Shown here: positions 35,722-44,796 of the stretch, piece after piece | How the letters are laid out: each line of letters opens with the position of its first letter | How positions within the stretch are numbered: position 1 is the stretch's first letter | Source of the DNA: Rummeliibacillus pycnus_B | Lineage (GTDB): Bacteria; Bacillota; Bacilli; Bacillales_A; Planococcaceae | Length of the DNA stretch: 64,000 bases | Assembly (NCBI RefSeq): GCF_050459865.1 | Contig: NZ_JBCMNM010000039.1 | Location: 1-64,000, forward strand | Direction of reading: 5' to 3' | The notes under the pieces: model-generated | Seen by the model: only the letters and a program-made list of their open reading frames with translations | Databases searched by the model: none | What the model was told of the DNA's origin: nothing | Program-made: the position numbers and the translations under genes

Positions 35722-36627
35722 TTGGTATCCAGAGAATGGGGAAATCGAGTGGCTTATTTAGGCCCAGAAGGTACATTTACGCATTTAGCAGCACAAGAAT
35801 TATTTCGGGACGAATGGACGATTCCGTATAAAACAATTCCAGAATGTATTGAAGCTGTGGCTGAAGGTCAAGTAGATTTAGCCATTGTTCCATTAGAAAA
35901 CGCTTTAGAAGGTACTGTCCCATTAACCATTGACTATTTATTTCATGAGGTCAATTTATTTGTCGTAGGAGAGGTATTATCACCAATTGAGCAACATTTA
36001 ATGGTACATAAAAAGCAAGTAGCAAATTGGGAAGATATTCAAGGTGTCTATTCTCACCCCCATGCATTAGCCCAATGCCATAAATATTTGTATTACCGCT
36101 TTAGAGGTGTTCCGTTACATCAAACAACATCTACTGCTGCAGCTGCACAGTTTGTTTTTGATCATCCAGATGAATGTATCGCTGCAATTGGTAATACGGC
36201 AGCTGCCAAAACCTATGGATTAGAAATTGTTCAGGATAATATTCATGATTACCACTTTAATCATACTCGTTTCTTCGTACTTTCTAGAAGCAACCGACGT
36301 ATCGATCTTGCAGAACAACGTGAAGATCAGATTAAAACAACTCTTATGATAAAACTGCCAAATGATCGTTCAGGTGCATTACATCAGATTCTGTCCGTTT
36401 TCGCTTGGCGTCAAATTAATTTAAGTAAAATTGAATCGCGACCTTTAAAAACAGGTTTAGGTGATTATTTCTTTATATTGGATTTGTTAGAAGATGAAAA
36501 TTCACCGATGATGAAAGGTGCAATGGAGGAGCTTGCCGCCTTAGGTTGCTCTGTGAAATCATTGGGAAGTTATTTTACTTACAAGCAACATTCAAAAGAG
36601 AAGACAAATAAAGTGTCCAAATTATAA
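35722..36627 (+). CDS. pheA: Prephenate dehydratase
   Basis: A 301-residue enzyme that converts prephenate to phenylpyruvate for phenylalanine synthesis. The catalytic domain has YLGPEGTFTHLA, VPLENALEG and the NHTRFFVL motif. A C-terminal ACT domain (about 212-290, with KIESRPLK) gives feedback inhibition by phenylalanine. It starts at TTG after AAGGGGG. No chorismate mutase domain is fused. Confidence 0.96.
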   Translation: MVSREWGNRVAYLGPEGTFTHLAAQELFRDEWTIPYKTIPECIEAVAEGQVDLAIVPLENALEGTVPLTIDYLFHEVNLFVVGEVLSPIEQHLMVHKKQVANWEDIQGVYSHPHALAQCHKYLYYRFRGVPLHQTTSTAAAAQFVFDHPDECIAAIGNTAAAKTYGLEIVQDNIHDYHFNHTRFFVLSRSNRRIDLAEQREDQIKTTLMIKLPNDRSGALHQILSVFAWRQINLSKIESRPLKTGLGDYFFILDLLEDENSPMMKGAMEELAALGCSVKSLGSYFTYKQHSKEKTNKVSKL

Positions 36628-36645
36628 ATTTGGGCGCTTTTTTTC
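36610..36645 (+). terminator. Terminator overlapping the pheA stop
   Basis: GTGTCCAAATT pairs with AATTTGGGCGC (two G-U pairs); the pheA TAA lies in the loop and seven T residues follow. Confidence 0.8.
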
Positions 36646-36702
36646 TTACGAGCAGATGGATAACTCGAAAATATACTTGAGTAACTTCATTAATTAGTAA
36701 TC

Positions 36703-36760
36703 AAAAAAGATGCTACATAAGTGTTCTTTATTCTCGACACTTTATGTAACATCTTTTTTT
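36703..36760. terminator. Bidirectional terminator between pheA and niaR
   Basis: A long stem (AAAGATGCTACATAAGTG with CACTTTATGTAACATCTTT, one mismatch) is flanked by A and T tracts and suits both the plus-strand pheA and the minus-strand niaR. Confidence 0.85.
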
Positions 36761-37292
36761 AATCCTTCGAAAGTAAATATCCTTTTTCCTTTAATAATTT
36801 TTCAGCTAAGTCAAGTTGTGCTTCAGTGGGAGCAGAAATGGTATGTAGATGAGCACCATCTGTCAATGCCATTAGTGGACTTGCATTTGTTTCCTGAATT
36901 TTGTGCATAAATTGTTGTACGTCATATCGATTTTTTACCATTATGTTGGCTTTAATTTCACCATAAACTGGATGTTCAACAGTGACGTCTTTTACCGTAA
37001 TGCCTGCATCGACCAAAGTATTCAATTCATCTTCTGTTTGTTCTGATGTATGGTAAGCAGCAATTTGTCGTTCGTAAAATTGTACACTAGTTTTTTGATT
37101 AAAATATATATATCCTTGACTCGTTGCGACAATCGGTTCATTTCGCGCTTTTAATAAGGCAATATCATTGACGATTACTTGCCTAGAAACTTTCGTTCTT
37201 TGTGCAAATTCAGTACCGGTAATGGCCTTACCTTCTGTTTTCAATAAATCTAATAAAAATGCTCTGCGTTCTTCACCAAGTAATTTTTTCAT
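36759..37292 (-). CDS. niaR: NiaR-type transcriptional repressor of NAD biosynthesis
   Basis: A 177-residue regulator with an N-terminal winged-helix DNA-binding domain (about 1-60, RTKVSRQVIVNDIALLK) and a C-terminal 3H domain whose histidines lie in VEHPVYGEI and LTDGAHLHTI. The family (YrxA in B. subtilis) represses NAD genes in response to nicotinic acid. I chose the ATG at 37292, after TGAGGTG. The nad genes that adjoin it in B. subtilis are not here. Confidence 0.9.
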   Translation of the reverse strand: MKKLLGEERRAFLLDLLKTEGKAITGTEFAQRTKVSRQVIVNDIALLKARNEPIVATSQGYIYFNQKTSVQFYERQIAAYHTSEQTEDELNTLVDAGITVKDVTVEHPVYGEIKANIMVKNRYDVQQFMHKIQETNASPLMALTDGAHLHTISAPTEAQLDLAEKLLKEKGYLLSKD

Positions 37293-37427
37293 AAATAACA
37301 CCTCAAAATACAAGCATAAATAGTACTTCTACATACATAGTGTAACATGAAAGGCGTAAACAAATAAGATTCGAGTGTCCAAATAATGATGCTTTTCATA
37401 TTGTATAGAGACGGAAGGAGGAAAAGC

Positions 37428-38948
37428 GTGCGCGTTCATACTGTCAAAAAGGGCGAAACACTCTGGAAAATTGCAAGACAATACGGAATTTCTTTCGAGG
37501 ATATGAAAAGGTTAAACGCCCATTTAGCAAATCCTGATTACATCGTTCCAGGGATGGAATTATTTTTGCCTGATGAACCAAAAAAGGAACTTCCTAAGAA
37601 CACTCATAGTGAGCATCATACAGTACAACCAAAGGCACCCCCTGTACAACAGGTGCATCCAAAAGAACAACAACATAGGGTGATGCCAAAAGAGCAACCA
37701 ATTGTTCATCCAAAAGAACATCATCCTAAGGAGCAACCGATCGTTCATCCAAAAGAACATCATCCTAAGGAGCATCCAATCGCTCATCCAAAAGAGCAAC
37801 CAAGGGTGATACCAAAAGAACACCCAATCGCTCATCCGAAAGAGCAACCAAGGGTGATACCAAAAGAACGCCCGATTGCTCATCCAAAAGAGCAACCAAA
37901 AGTAATACCAAAAGAACGTCCAATTGTACAGCCACCAGTTCCACCACCGGTACCGGTACCGGTACCTATTCCAATTGTTGAACAAAAGCCAATACCACAT
38001 GTACATCCATTTGAAGAAGCCCGCCCCGTCAGAGCGAGAATTGAAATGATCGAAAAACACGAGGAGGAAATTGTTATTCAACCGCAAATACAGATTCAAC
38101 CAATGCCAACACCGGTGCCAACACCGGTACCAACACCAGTGCCAGTACCAATGCCAGTACCGATGCCATGTCCACAGTATGTTGTACAGCAACATCATTG
38201 TGAATGCGGATGTAAGGCGCATCATCACTGTGGTTGTAAGGGGCATCATATGGGACATCATATGATGGGACATCATCATCGCTGTGGATGTAAAGGACAT
38301 CATATGATGGGACATCATCATCACTGTGGATGTAAAGGGCATCATATGGTATCACCATGGTCAGGGCATATGGCACCACAGCATCATTGTGGATGTGGAG
38401 GACATCCAATGTCAATGCCATGGTCAGGACAAATGACTGGTATGGAACCAATGGCACCAATGCCAATGCCATATTCAGGACAAATGACTGGTATGGAATC
38501 AATGGCACCAATGTCAATGCCATGGTCAGGACAAATGGATGGTATGGCACCAATGGCACCAATGCCAATGTCAATGCCATGGTCAGGTACTATGGGGCCG
38601 AGTCAAGAACCATGGGCAGGGCAAATGACTGGTATGGAACCAATGACACCACCACATTGGCAAATGCCAGAATCAACAAGAGAACTTGAATCTTCATCAT
38701 CTGAGATGTTTGAACATGGGCATCACGATCAACAGGTAGAGCCTTGGCATCATATGCCAGCAATGCAACAACCTCAATTTTTTGAACCGCAATGGAATTA
38801 TGGACCACAAATGCCGCATCATCCAATGATGCATCATCAAATGTGGCCAGGAGAGTGTTGTAAACCATTCCCACCTGTTCACCAATGGCCACAACCACAA
38901 CCATACTTTATGCCAAACTTCCCGCAAGCAGGGCAAGAGTCTTATTAG
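37428..38948 (+). CDS. safA: SafA-like spore coat assembly protein: LysM plus repeat-rich tail
   Basis: A 506-residue protein. Residues 1-46 are a LysM domain (HTVKKGETLWKIARQYGI, ending VPGMELFLP) that closely follows SafA, which binds spore cortex and organises the inner coat through SpoVID. Residues 90-163 are tandem His/Pro/Lys/Glu repeats, then Pro-Val stretches. Residues 258-326 hold five CGCK/CGCG-type motifs amid His-Met runs (for example CGCKGHHMMGHHHH). Then comes a series of PWSGQMTGMEPMAPMPM-type units. The C-terminus has another Cys pair (GECCKP). I chose the GTG at 37428 after GGAAGGAGG, not the ATG at 37386. No signal peptide: mother-cell cytoplasmic, as SafA. Metal binding or disulfide cross-linking is inference. 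Confidence 0.85.
   Translation: MRVHTVKKGETLWKIARQYGISFEDMKRLNAHLANPDYIVPGMELFLPDEPKKELPKNTHSEHHTVQPKAPPVQQVHPKEQQHRVMPKEQPIVHPKEHHPKEQPIVHPKEHHPKEHPIAHPKEQPRVIPKEHPIAHPKEQPRVIPKERPIAHPKEQPKVIPKERPIVQPPVPPPVPVPVPIPIVEQKPIPHVHPFEEARPVRARIEMIEKHEEEIVIQPQIQIQPMPTPVPTPVPTPVPVPMPVPMPCPQYVVQQHHCECGCKAHHHCGCKGHHMGHHMMGHHHRCGCKGHHMMGHHHHCGCKGHHMVSPWSGHMAPQHHCGCGGHPMSMPWSGQMTGMEPMAPMPMPYSGQMTGMESMAPMSMPWSGQMDGMAPMAPMPMSMPWSGTMGPSQEPWAGQMTGMEPMTPPHWQMPESTRELESSSSEMFEHGHHDQQVEPWHHMPAMQQPQFFEPQWNYGPQMPHHPMMHHQMWPGECCKPFPPVHQWPQPQPYFMPNFPQAGQESY
37695..37916 (+). repeat. Tandem repeats inside safA (two 39-bp and three 48-bp units)
   Basis: Two near-identical 39-bp units (37695-37733, 37734-37772) encode QPIVHPKEHHPKE. 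Three 48-bp units follow (37773, 37821, 37869) encoding HPIAHPKEQPRVIPKE or close variants. All keep the reading frame. Confidence 0.9.
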
Positions 38949-39812
38949 GTGAACAATTTCGATGTAAGAAGGAAGATTAAATCGAATGTCTGGCATTGTC
39001 AGTCAGGGAAAGAAGAATTTGTTGTAAAAAAATATGATAATCCATTGGTTGCCAAAAAGGTTAAAGCAATACATGAAAAATTGGCTGACATGCAATTTCC
39101 ACATACGATAACAAAAGTTAAGTTAGAAGATCAAAATGTACTTATACAACCATGGATAAAAGATGCTAAGGCATTTAATTATCAATACAGATATGACCGT
39201 ACAAACTCTCTAGCTCTTTTACATCAGCTGCATCAAACTGGAGACAAAGTAGATTGGTCAAAAGATGAGTATTATTTACCTCCGTACGATTTACGATTAA
39301 AATGGCAAGAAAGATTGCATAAATTCATCTCGCATTATGCACAAGTATCTGTTTATCTAGGTTCTGACAACTGTAATCAGCTCATTTTATATGCTCAGGA
39401 AGCACTAAAAGGTTTTAATCAAATAGAACTTTTAGAGAGTCCAAGGACATTACTTCATGGGGATGTAGTGCATCATAATTTTTTGAAAGACTCTAAAGGA
39501 AAGAATATTCTGATTGACTTTGATCTAGCATCTTATGGACATCCAGAGGAAGAGTTGATAATGTGGATGCATCGTGTATTGCCACATGTAAAATACAATT
39601 TGAATACATTGTTGAATGAGCAACCGTTACTAAAACGTATACCAGTAACTTACTTACAAACATTACGTTTTCCAAATGAATTATTACGTGAATGGATGTA
39701 CGTAAAAACGGTTACGACTGAAAAACAGCAAGCGTTTGTGGAGGAATTAATACGCTTTACGGAAGTGGCGCTCTCTTCTTGGTCAAAATTGTGGTATGAT
39801 TGTGACAGGTGA
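38949..39812 (+). CDS. CotS/YsxE-type spore coat kinase-like protein
   Basis: A 287-residue protein of the aminoglycoside phosphotransferase-like kinase fold. The catalytic loop is LLHGDVVHHNFL and the metal-binding aspartates are in LIDFDLASYG. CotS and YsxE of B. subtilis, the coat-associated members, are the likely relatives. In B. subtilis ysxE follows spoVID; here the gene follows safA instead. It starts at GTG immediately after the safA stop with no intergenic base and no strong ribosome site, so translation probably depends on safA. Substrate unknown. Confidence 0.8.
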   Translation: MNNFDVRRKIKSNVWHCQSGKEEFVVKKYDNPLVAKKVKAIHEKLADMQFPHTITKVKLEDQNVLIQPWIKDAKAFNYQYRYDRTNSLALLHQLHQTGDKVDWSKDEYYLPPYDLRLKWQERLHKFISHYAQVSVYLGSDNCNQLILYAQEALKGFNQIELLESPRTLLHGDVVHHNFLKDSKGKNILIDFDLASYGHPEEELIMWMHRVLPHVKYNLNTLLNEQPLLKRIPVTYLQTLRFPNELLREWMYVKTVTTEKQQAFVEELIRFTEVALSSWSKLWYDCDR

Positions 39813-39838
39813 AAATAGAATACATGTTTGTTTTTTAA

Positions 39839-39867
39839 GATAGGCCCTGTAATGGCCTATCTTTTTT
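39839..39867 (+). terminator. Terminator after the safA-kinase operon
   Basis: GATAGGCC pairs with GGCCTATC over a 7-base loop, then six T residues. Confidence 0.9.
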
Positions 39868-39910
39868 CACTGTAATAGCAGGCTAGCATATCATCACGTA
39901 CTAAAAATTA

Positions 39911-39919
39911 TGCTATAAT
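39911..39919 (+). promoter_or_regulatory. Extended -10 promoter of ruvAB
   Basis: TGCTATAAT is a perfect extended -10, 31 bases before the ruvA ATG. Confidence 0.55.
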
Positions 39920-39949
39920 CGAAAGCGTTGAGTAAAAGGAGAATTAGAT

Positions 39950-40570
39950 ATGTACGACTACATAATGGGAACAGTTACGCGTGTAACACCAGAATATATT
40001 GTGGTAGAGCAACAAGGAATTGGTTGGCAATTATATACACCGAATCCATTTGCCTTTCAAGAAAATAAGGAGCAAATAAAAGTCTTTACACATTTATATG
40101 TACGTGAAGATGCACAGCAATTATTTGCCTTTAAAACATTAGAACAACGAGAGTTATTTCGAAAGCTTATTCAAGTATCTGGTATAGGTCCAAAGGGAGC
40201 ACTTGCCATTTTAGCAAGTGGTAATCCAAGTCAAGTAATCTCTGCAATCGAACAAGAGGATGAAAAATTCTTAGTGAAATTCCCTGGTGTTGGTAAGAAA
40301 ACAGCACGTCAAATGATTTTAGATTTAAAAGGGAAATTGGACAACTTACTTGAAAATATTGAATTACCAAGTGCAGAAGATGAATTACCGTTATTTGGTG
40401 TCAATCCTAACAAGCATGAACTAGAGGAATCCCTTTTAGCACTTGCGGCACTTGGCTATTCTGAACGTGAATTGACGAAAATTCGCCCACAACTGGATGA
40501 AGATGAACGCCTGAAAACGACAGAAGACTATATGAAACAAGCATTAAAACTTTTATTAAAACAACAATAA
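39950..40570 (+). CDS. ruvA: Holliday junction DNA helicase subunit RuvA
   Basis: A 206-residue junction-binding protein that loads RuvB. OB-fold at about 1-63 (MYDYIMGTV), helix-hairpin-helix motifs (VSGIGPKGALAIL and FPGVGKKTARQMI), and a C-terminal RuvB-binding helical domain at about 155-206. Directly upstream of ruvB. Confidence 0.97.
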   Translation: MYDYIMGTVTRVTPEYIVVEQQGIGWQLYTPNPFAFQENKEQIKVFTHLYVREDAQQLFAFKTLEQRELFRKLIQVSGIGPKGALAILASGNPSQVISAIEQEDEKFLVKFPGVGKKTARQMILDLKGKLDNLLENIELPSAEDELPLFGVNPNKHELEESLLALAALGYSERELTKIRPQLDEDERLKTTEDYMKQALKLLLKQQ

Positions 40571-40590
40571 TTTGAAGGGAGGCAGTCTCA

Positions 40591-41595
40591 ATGAATGATC
40601 GAGTTGTTTCAAGTGAAGCTACAAAAGACGAGGATCAGTTTGAGTTATCATTAAGACCTCAAACCCTTATTCAATATATTGGTCAACAAAAGGTTAAAGA
40701 AAATTTGAAAATCTTCATCGAAGCGGCTAAAATGCGTGAAGAAAGTCTCGATCATGTTTTACTTTACGGTCCCCCAGGACTAGGTAAAACTACACTTGCA
40801 GCGGTAATTGCTAATGAGATGGGCGTAAATATACGGATGACAAGTGGTCCTGCAATTGAGCGACCTGGTGACTTAGCTGCGATTGTCAGTTCATTAGAAC
40901 CAGGAGATGTCTTGTTTATTGATGAAATTCATCGATTACCACGAGCGATTGAGGAAGTACTTTACCCTGCAATGGAAGATTTCTGTTTAGATATTGTAGT
41001 GGGGAAAGGACCACAAGCTCGATCTGTTAGACTGGATTTACCTCCTTTTACATTAGTTGGTGCAACAACGAGATCTGGAGCGCTATCTGCTCCACTAAGA
41101 GATCGTTTTGGTGTATTATTACGGTTAGACTACTATGATGAATATTCATTGACTGAGATTGTTTGTAGAAGTGCAGAATTATTTGGAGTCGATATTGATA
41201 AAATAGCTGCTGGTGAAGTGGCTAGACGTTCTCGTGGAACACCGCGAATTGCCAACCGTTTGTTAAAGCGGGTACGTGATTATGCACAAGTAATTGGCGA
41301 TGGAGATATTACGTTTAAGTTATCTCAAGACGCTTTAGAACTACTACAAGTAGATCCTTTAGGCTTAGATCATATCGATCATAAATTGGTTGAGAATATG
41401 ATTGAACGCTTCCGTGGAGGTCCAGTAGGGCTAGATACGATTGCTGCAAGCATTGGTGAAGAATCGATGACGATTGAAGATGTTTATGAGCCATATTTAA
41501 TGCAAATTGGCTTTATCCAAAGAACGCCAAGAGGTCGTATCGTAACAGCTCTCGCATATGAACATTTTGGCTATGCATATCCATCAGAAACTTAA
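40591..41595 (+). CDS. ruvB: Holliday junction DNA helicase motor RuvB
   Basis: A 334-residue AAA+ motor for branch migration. Walker A GPPGLGKTT, Walker B FIDEIHRL, sensor 1 GATTRSG and the arginine-finger region PLRDRFG are all present. The C-terminal winged-helix domain is intact (IQRTPRGRI). It follows ruvA by 20 bases. Confidence 0.98.
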   Translation: MNDRVVSSEATKDEDQFELSLRPQTLIQYIGQQKVKENLKIFIEAAKMREESLDHVLLYGPPGLGKTTLAAVIANEMGVNIRMTSGPAIERPGDLAAIVSSLEPGDVLFIDEIHRLPRAIEEVLYPAMEDFCLDIVVGKGPQARSVRLDLPPFTLVGATTRSGALSAPLRDRFGVLLRLDYYDEYSLTEIVCRSAELFGVDIDKIAAGEVARRSRGTPRIANRLLKRVRDYAQVIGDGDITFKLSQDALELLQVDPLGLDHIDHKLVENMIERFRGGPVGLDTIAASIGEESMTIEDVYEPYLMQIGFIQRTPRGRIVTALAYEHFGYAYPSET

Positions 41596-41837
41596 ATAAA
41601 AAGCTATGTTAGATAAACTAGATGTTGTTTTAAGTGAAATATATTTAAATTTCCGAGTGCAATTACACTTTCGGTTATTCCACTGAAAACATTGTACTTA
41701 GCATTCCATGGCATCATGAAGTATGAGATCAACAAGGATGTGTAATAATACTTGGTCATGAGGAATGTATGGTAGATCAACTCACCAAAAGCAATAATAG
41801 AGTTTTTAACAAAGCCAATTACAAAAGGAAGTTTACA

Positions 41838-42887
41838 ATGAGATTAGAAGACTTTGATTACTATTTACCAGAAGAATTAATTGCACAAGTACCACTTGAA
41901 GATCGTGCTTCAAGCCGACTGATGGTATTAGATCGCGAAACTGGTGAATTATCACATCATCATTTCCGCGACATTTTAGATGAATTACAAGAAGGCGACT
42001 GCTTAATTCTTAACAACACACGTGTATTACCAGCACGTTTAATCGGGGTGAAAGAAGAAACTGGGGCCCATGTCGAAGTATTATTATTAAAACAAACAAG
42101 TGATGATGAATGGGAAACACTTGTAAAACCTGCGAAACGCGTAAAAGTTGGTACTGAGATTACTTTCGGTGACGGATTACTCAAAGCAACTTGCACTGGC
42201 GAATTAGAACACGGTGGCCGAATGTTTAAATTCGATTACGAAGGGATCTTTATCGAAATTCTTGAAAAACTTGGTACAATGCCATTACCACCTTATATTC
42301 ATGAAAAACTTGAAGATCAAGAACGCTACCAAACGGTGTACTCTAAAAATCTTGGTTCAGCTGCAGCCCCAACTGCTGGTCTTCACTTTACAGAAGAATT
42401 ATTAGATCAAATTCGTGCAAAAGGTGTAAAAGTAGCTTTTTTAACTTTACATGTTGGAATCGGTACATTCCGTCCAGTAAGTGTTGAAAATATCGAAGAA
42501 CATGATATGCATGCAGAATTCTATAATTTATCTGAAGAAACAGCACAAATTATTAACGACACAAAAGCAAATGGTGGCCGTGTAATTGCAGTAGGTACAA
42601 CTTCTACACGTACTCTTGAAACAATTGCACATAGAAATAACGGACAAGTTGTTGCAGAATCTGGCTGGACTACAATCTTTATCTTCCCAGGCTTTGAATA
42701 CCAAGCTGTCGATGGTATGATTACAAACTTCCATTTACCCAAATCAACATTAGTAATGATGATCAGTGCACTCGCTGGTCGTGAAAATGTATTAAATGCA
42801 TATAAAATCGCTGTAGAAAACAAATATCGTTTCTTCAGTTTCGGGGATGCTATGTTCATCCGACCAAAAGCAAAGAAAGGAAACTAA
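41838..42887 (+). CDS. queA: S-adenosylmethionine:tRNA ribosyltransferase-isomerase
   Basis: A 349-residue enzyme that transfers the ribosyl group of SAM to preQ1 in tRNA to make epoxyqueuosine. MRLEDFDYYLPEELIAQ and AAPTAGLHFT are family signatures. I chose the ATG at 41838, 7 bases after AAAAGGAAG; the in-frame ATG at 41769 has no ribosome site and adds a non-conserved tail. The 240 bases before it contain no gene I can support. Operon with tgt and yajC. Confidence 0.97.
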   Translation: MRLEDFDYYLPEELIAQVPLEDRASSRLMVLDRETGELSHHHFRDILDELQEGDCLILNNTRVLPARLIGVKEETGAHVEVLLLKQTSDDEWETLVKPAKRVKVGTEITFGDGLLKATCTGELEHGGRMFKFDYEGIFIEILEKLGTMPLPPYIHEKLEDQERYQTVYSKNLGSAAAPTAGLHFTEELLDQIRAKGVKVAFLTLHVGIGTFRPVSVENIEEHDMHAEFYNLSEETAQIINDTKANGGRVIAVGTTSTRTLETIAHRNNGQVVAESGWTTIFIFPGFEYQAVDGMITNFHLPKSTLVMMISALAGRENVLNAYKIAVENKYRFFSFGDAMFIRPKAKKGN

Positions 42888-42890
42888 TAC

Positions 42891-44033
42891 ATGTCTCAAG
42901 CAATTCGATATGAGCTTATCAAGACAGATAAGCAAACAGGCGCAAGACTAGGAATCGTGCATACACCGCACGGTTCTTTCGAAACACCAGCTTTTATGCC
43001 AGTAGGCACACAAGCATCAGTCAAAACGATGGCCCCAGAAGAGGTTAAAGAAATGGGTGCCGGTATTATTTTAAGTAATACCTATCATTTATGGCTTCGT
43101 CCAGGTCACGAACTTATTCGTGAAGCAGGCGGATTACACAAATTTATGAACTGGGATCGTGCTATTTTAACTGATTCTGGTGGTTTCCAAGTTTTTAGTT
43201 TAAGTGATATTCGCCGAATTGAAGAAGAAGGCGTTCACTTCCGTAACCATCTAAATGGGGACAAGCTTTTCTTAAGCCCAGAAAAGGCAATGGAAATTCA
43301 AAACGCACTTGGATCAGACATTATGATGGCATTTGATGAATGTCCGCCATTTCCAGCTACGTATGACTATATGAAAAATTCTGTAGAACGTACTTCACGC
43401 TGGGCTGAACGTTGTTTAGAAGCACATGCTCGTCCACAAGATCAAGGGTTATTCGGGATTGTACAAGGTGGAGAATACGAAGCTCTTCGTAAACAATCTG
43501 CACAAGATTTAGTATCTTTAGACTTCCCGGGCTATGCAATTGGTGGTTTATCTGTAGGTGAGCCAAAAGATATTATGAATAGAATGCTCGAATATACAAC
43601 ACCATTACTACCATCAGACAAACCTCGCTATTTAATGGGAGTAGGTTCACCAGACTCATTAATTGATGGTGCAATCCGTGGTATTGATATGTTTGACTGC
43701 GTACTACCAACGCGTATTGCTCGTAATGGTACATGTATGACAAGCCAAGGACGATTAGTTGTGAAGAATGCAAAATTTGCTCGCGATTTCGGACCACTCG
43801 ATCCAAACTGTGATTGCTATACATGTAAAAACTATTCACGTGCCTATATTCGTCACTTAATTAAAGCAGATGAAACGTTTGGTATTCGTTTAACTTCATA
43901 TCACAATCTATACTTCTTACAAGATTTAATGCGTAAAGTACGCCAAGCAATTCGCGAAGATCGCTTAGGTGATTTCCGTGAAGAATTCTTTGAACAATAT
44001 GGTTTCAACAAACCAAATGCAAAAAATTTCTGA
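42891..44033 (+). CDS. tgt: Queuine tRNA-guanine transglycosylase (preQ1-inserting)
   Basis: A 380-residue TIM-barrel enzyme that exchanges guanine-34 for preQ1 in Asp, Asn, His and Tyr tRNAs. Substrate-pocket TDSGGFQVFSL, nucleophile region FDCVLPTRIARNG, and zinc-binding CDCYTCKNYSRAYIRH are present. It begins 3 bases after queA. Confidence 0.98.
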   Translation: MSQAIRYELIKTDKQTGARLGIVHTPHGSFETPAFMPVGTQASVKTMAPEEVKEMGAGIILSNTYHLWLRPGHELIREAGGLHKFMNWDRAILTDSGGFQVFSLSDIRRIEEEGVHFRNHLNGDKLFLSPEKAMEIQNALGSDIMMAFDECPPFPATYDYMKNSVERTSRWAERCLEAHARPQDQGLFGIVQGGEYEALRKQSAQDLVSLDFPGYAIGGLSVGEPKDIMNRMLEYTTPLLPSDKPRYLMGVGSPDSLIDGAIRGIDMFDCVLPTRIARNGTCMTSQGRLVVKNAKFARDFGPLDPNCDCYTCKNYSRAYIRHLIKADETFGIRLTSYHNLYFLQDLMRKVRQAIREDRLGDFREEFFEQYGFNKPNAKNF

Positions 44034-44077
44034 TTCTTGTATAATTAGTACTAGAGATAGAAAGGGGGAATAGTTTT

Positions 44078-44356
44078 ATGCCGCAAAATTTACAAGCATT
44101 ACTACCAATGATTATTATTTTTGCATTGATGTATTTTATGTTGATTCGTCCAGCACAAAAACAACGTAAAAATACTCAATCTATGCAAAGTAGTTTAGCA
44201 AAAGGTAATAAGGTTGTTACTATTGGTGGATTACATGGCCAAATCGAAGCAATCGATGACGCATCAGTACTTATTAAAGTAGAAGATGGTTCTAAATTAC
44301 GTTTTGAACGTGCTGCTATCGGAAAAGTAATCGATGGAGCAGTAGAAGCAAAATAA
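44078..44356 (+). CDS. yajC: Preprotein translocase subunit YajC
   Basis: A 92-residue protein with one N-terminal membrane helix (about 5-24) and a small cytoplasmic domain (KGNKVVTIGGLHGQIEAID). It associates with SecDF-YajC; secDF lies 3.3 kb downstream. Start at ATG after GAAAGGGGG. Confidence 0.95.
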   Translation: MPQNLQALLPMIIIFALMYFMLIRPAQKQRKNTQSMQSSLAKGNKVVTIGGLHGQIEAIDDASVLIKVEDGSKLRFERAAIGKVIDGAVEAK

Positions 44357-44425
44357 TATTTATTTAAAAAATACATCTAGTTAGAATGAAATTTTAACTA
44401 TGTAAAATACTATCTATACAAACAA

Positions 44426-44463
44426 AAGCCTTTATTTCAAATAGAAATAAAGGCTTTTTTGTG
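44426..44463 (+). terminator. Terminator after yajC
   Basis: A perfect 15-bp stem (AAAAGCCTTTATTTC with GAAATAAAGGCTTTT) with a 5-base loop and T tract. Confidence 0.92.
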
Positions 44464-44514
44464 GTTTTGTAGAAATAATATATTATTCATCTTGTTTGAA
44501 AGGAAAGCGATTCA

Positions 44515-44745
44515 ATGGCTAAAAAAAAACAACTGAATATTAAAAAGAAAATGGAGCAGCTAGGATTTGACGATGATACCATCCATTCTCGCTTAACAGC
44601 TAAACAAAGAATGGCACAAAATCGTACTGGAAGCAATCGATTAAAAGTTCATTCTAAACCTAAATGGATTCATTCATTTGGCTATATTATTTTTATTCTT
44701 CTTATGTGCGGTATAGCGGGTGTAGCAATTTATATTTTTTTATAA
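44515..44745 (+). CDS. Small single-span membrane protein, unknown function
   Basis: A 76-residue protein with a very basic N-terminal 50 residues (lysine run at 3-5, LNIKKKMEQLGF) and one C-terminal membrane helix at about 53-75. That layout gives a cytoplasmic basic tail anchored at the C-terminus. A clear AAAGGAAAG site precedes the ATG. It stands where B. subtilis has yrzE, but I see no similarity to that multi-span protein. Confidence 0.7.
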   Translation: MAKKKQLNIKKKMEQLGFDDDTIHSRLTAKQRMAQNRTGSNRLKVHSKPKWIHSFGYIIFILLMCGIAGVAIYIFL

Positions 44746-44796
44746 TGCATAATTTGAATAGAACGACAAAGGATAAAGAGAAAAAGGGGTCATAAA

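Noticed and set aside
37695..37916. Possible CRISPR-like repeats
   Set aside because: The units are contiguous, coding and without spacers; they are a coding minisatellite.
37560..38345. Long antisense frame opposite safA
   Set aside because: Its Trp/Met/Tyr-rich text is what the reverse of His/Pro/Lys repeats produces, and it has no ribosome site.
39817..39830. LexA-box-like AGAATACATGTTTG before ruvA
   Set aside because: Three consensus positions are wrong and it lies before the upstream terminator, about 95 bases from the ruvA promoter. Too weak to call.
41596..41837. A bofC-like or other gene between ruvB and queA
   Set aside because: Only short frames without ribosome sites are present; B. 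subtilis bofC lies near here but nothing similar is visible.
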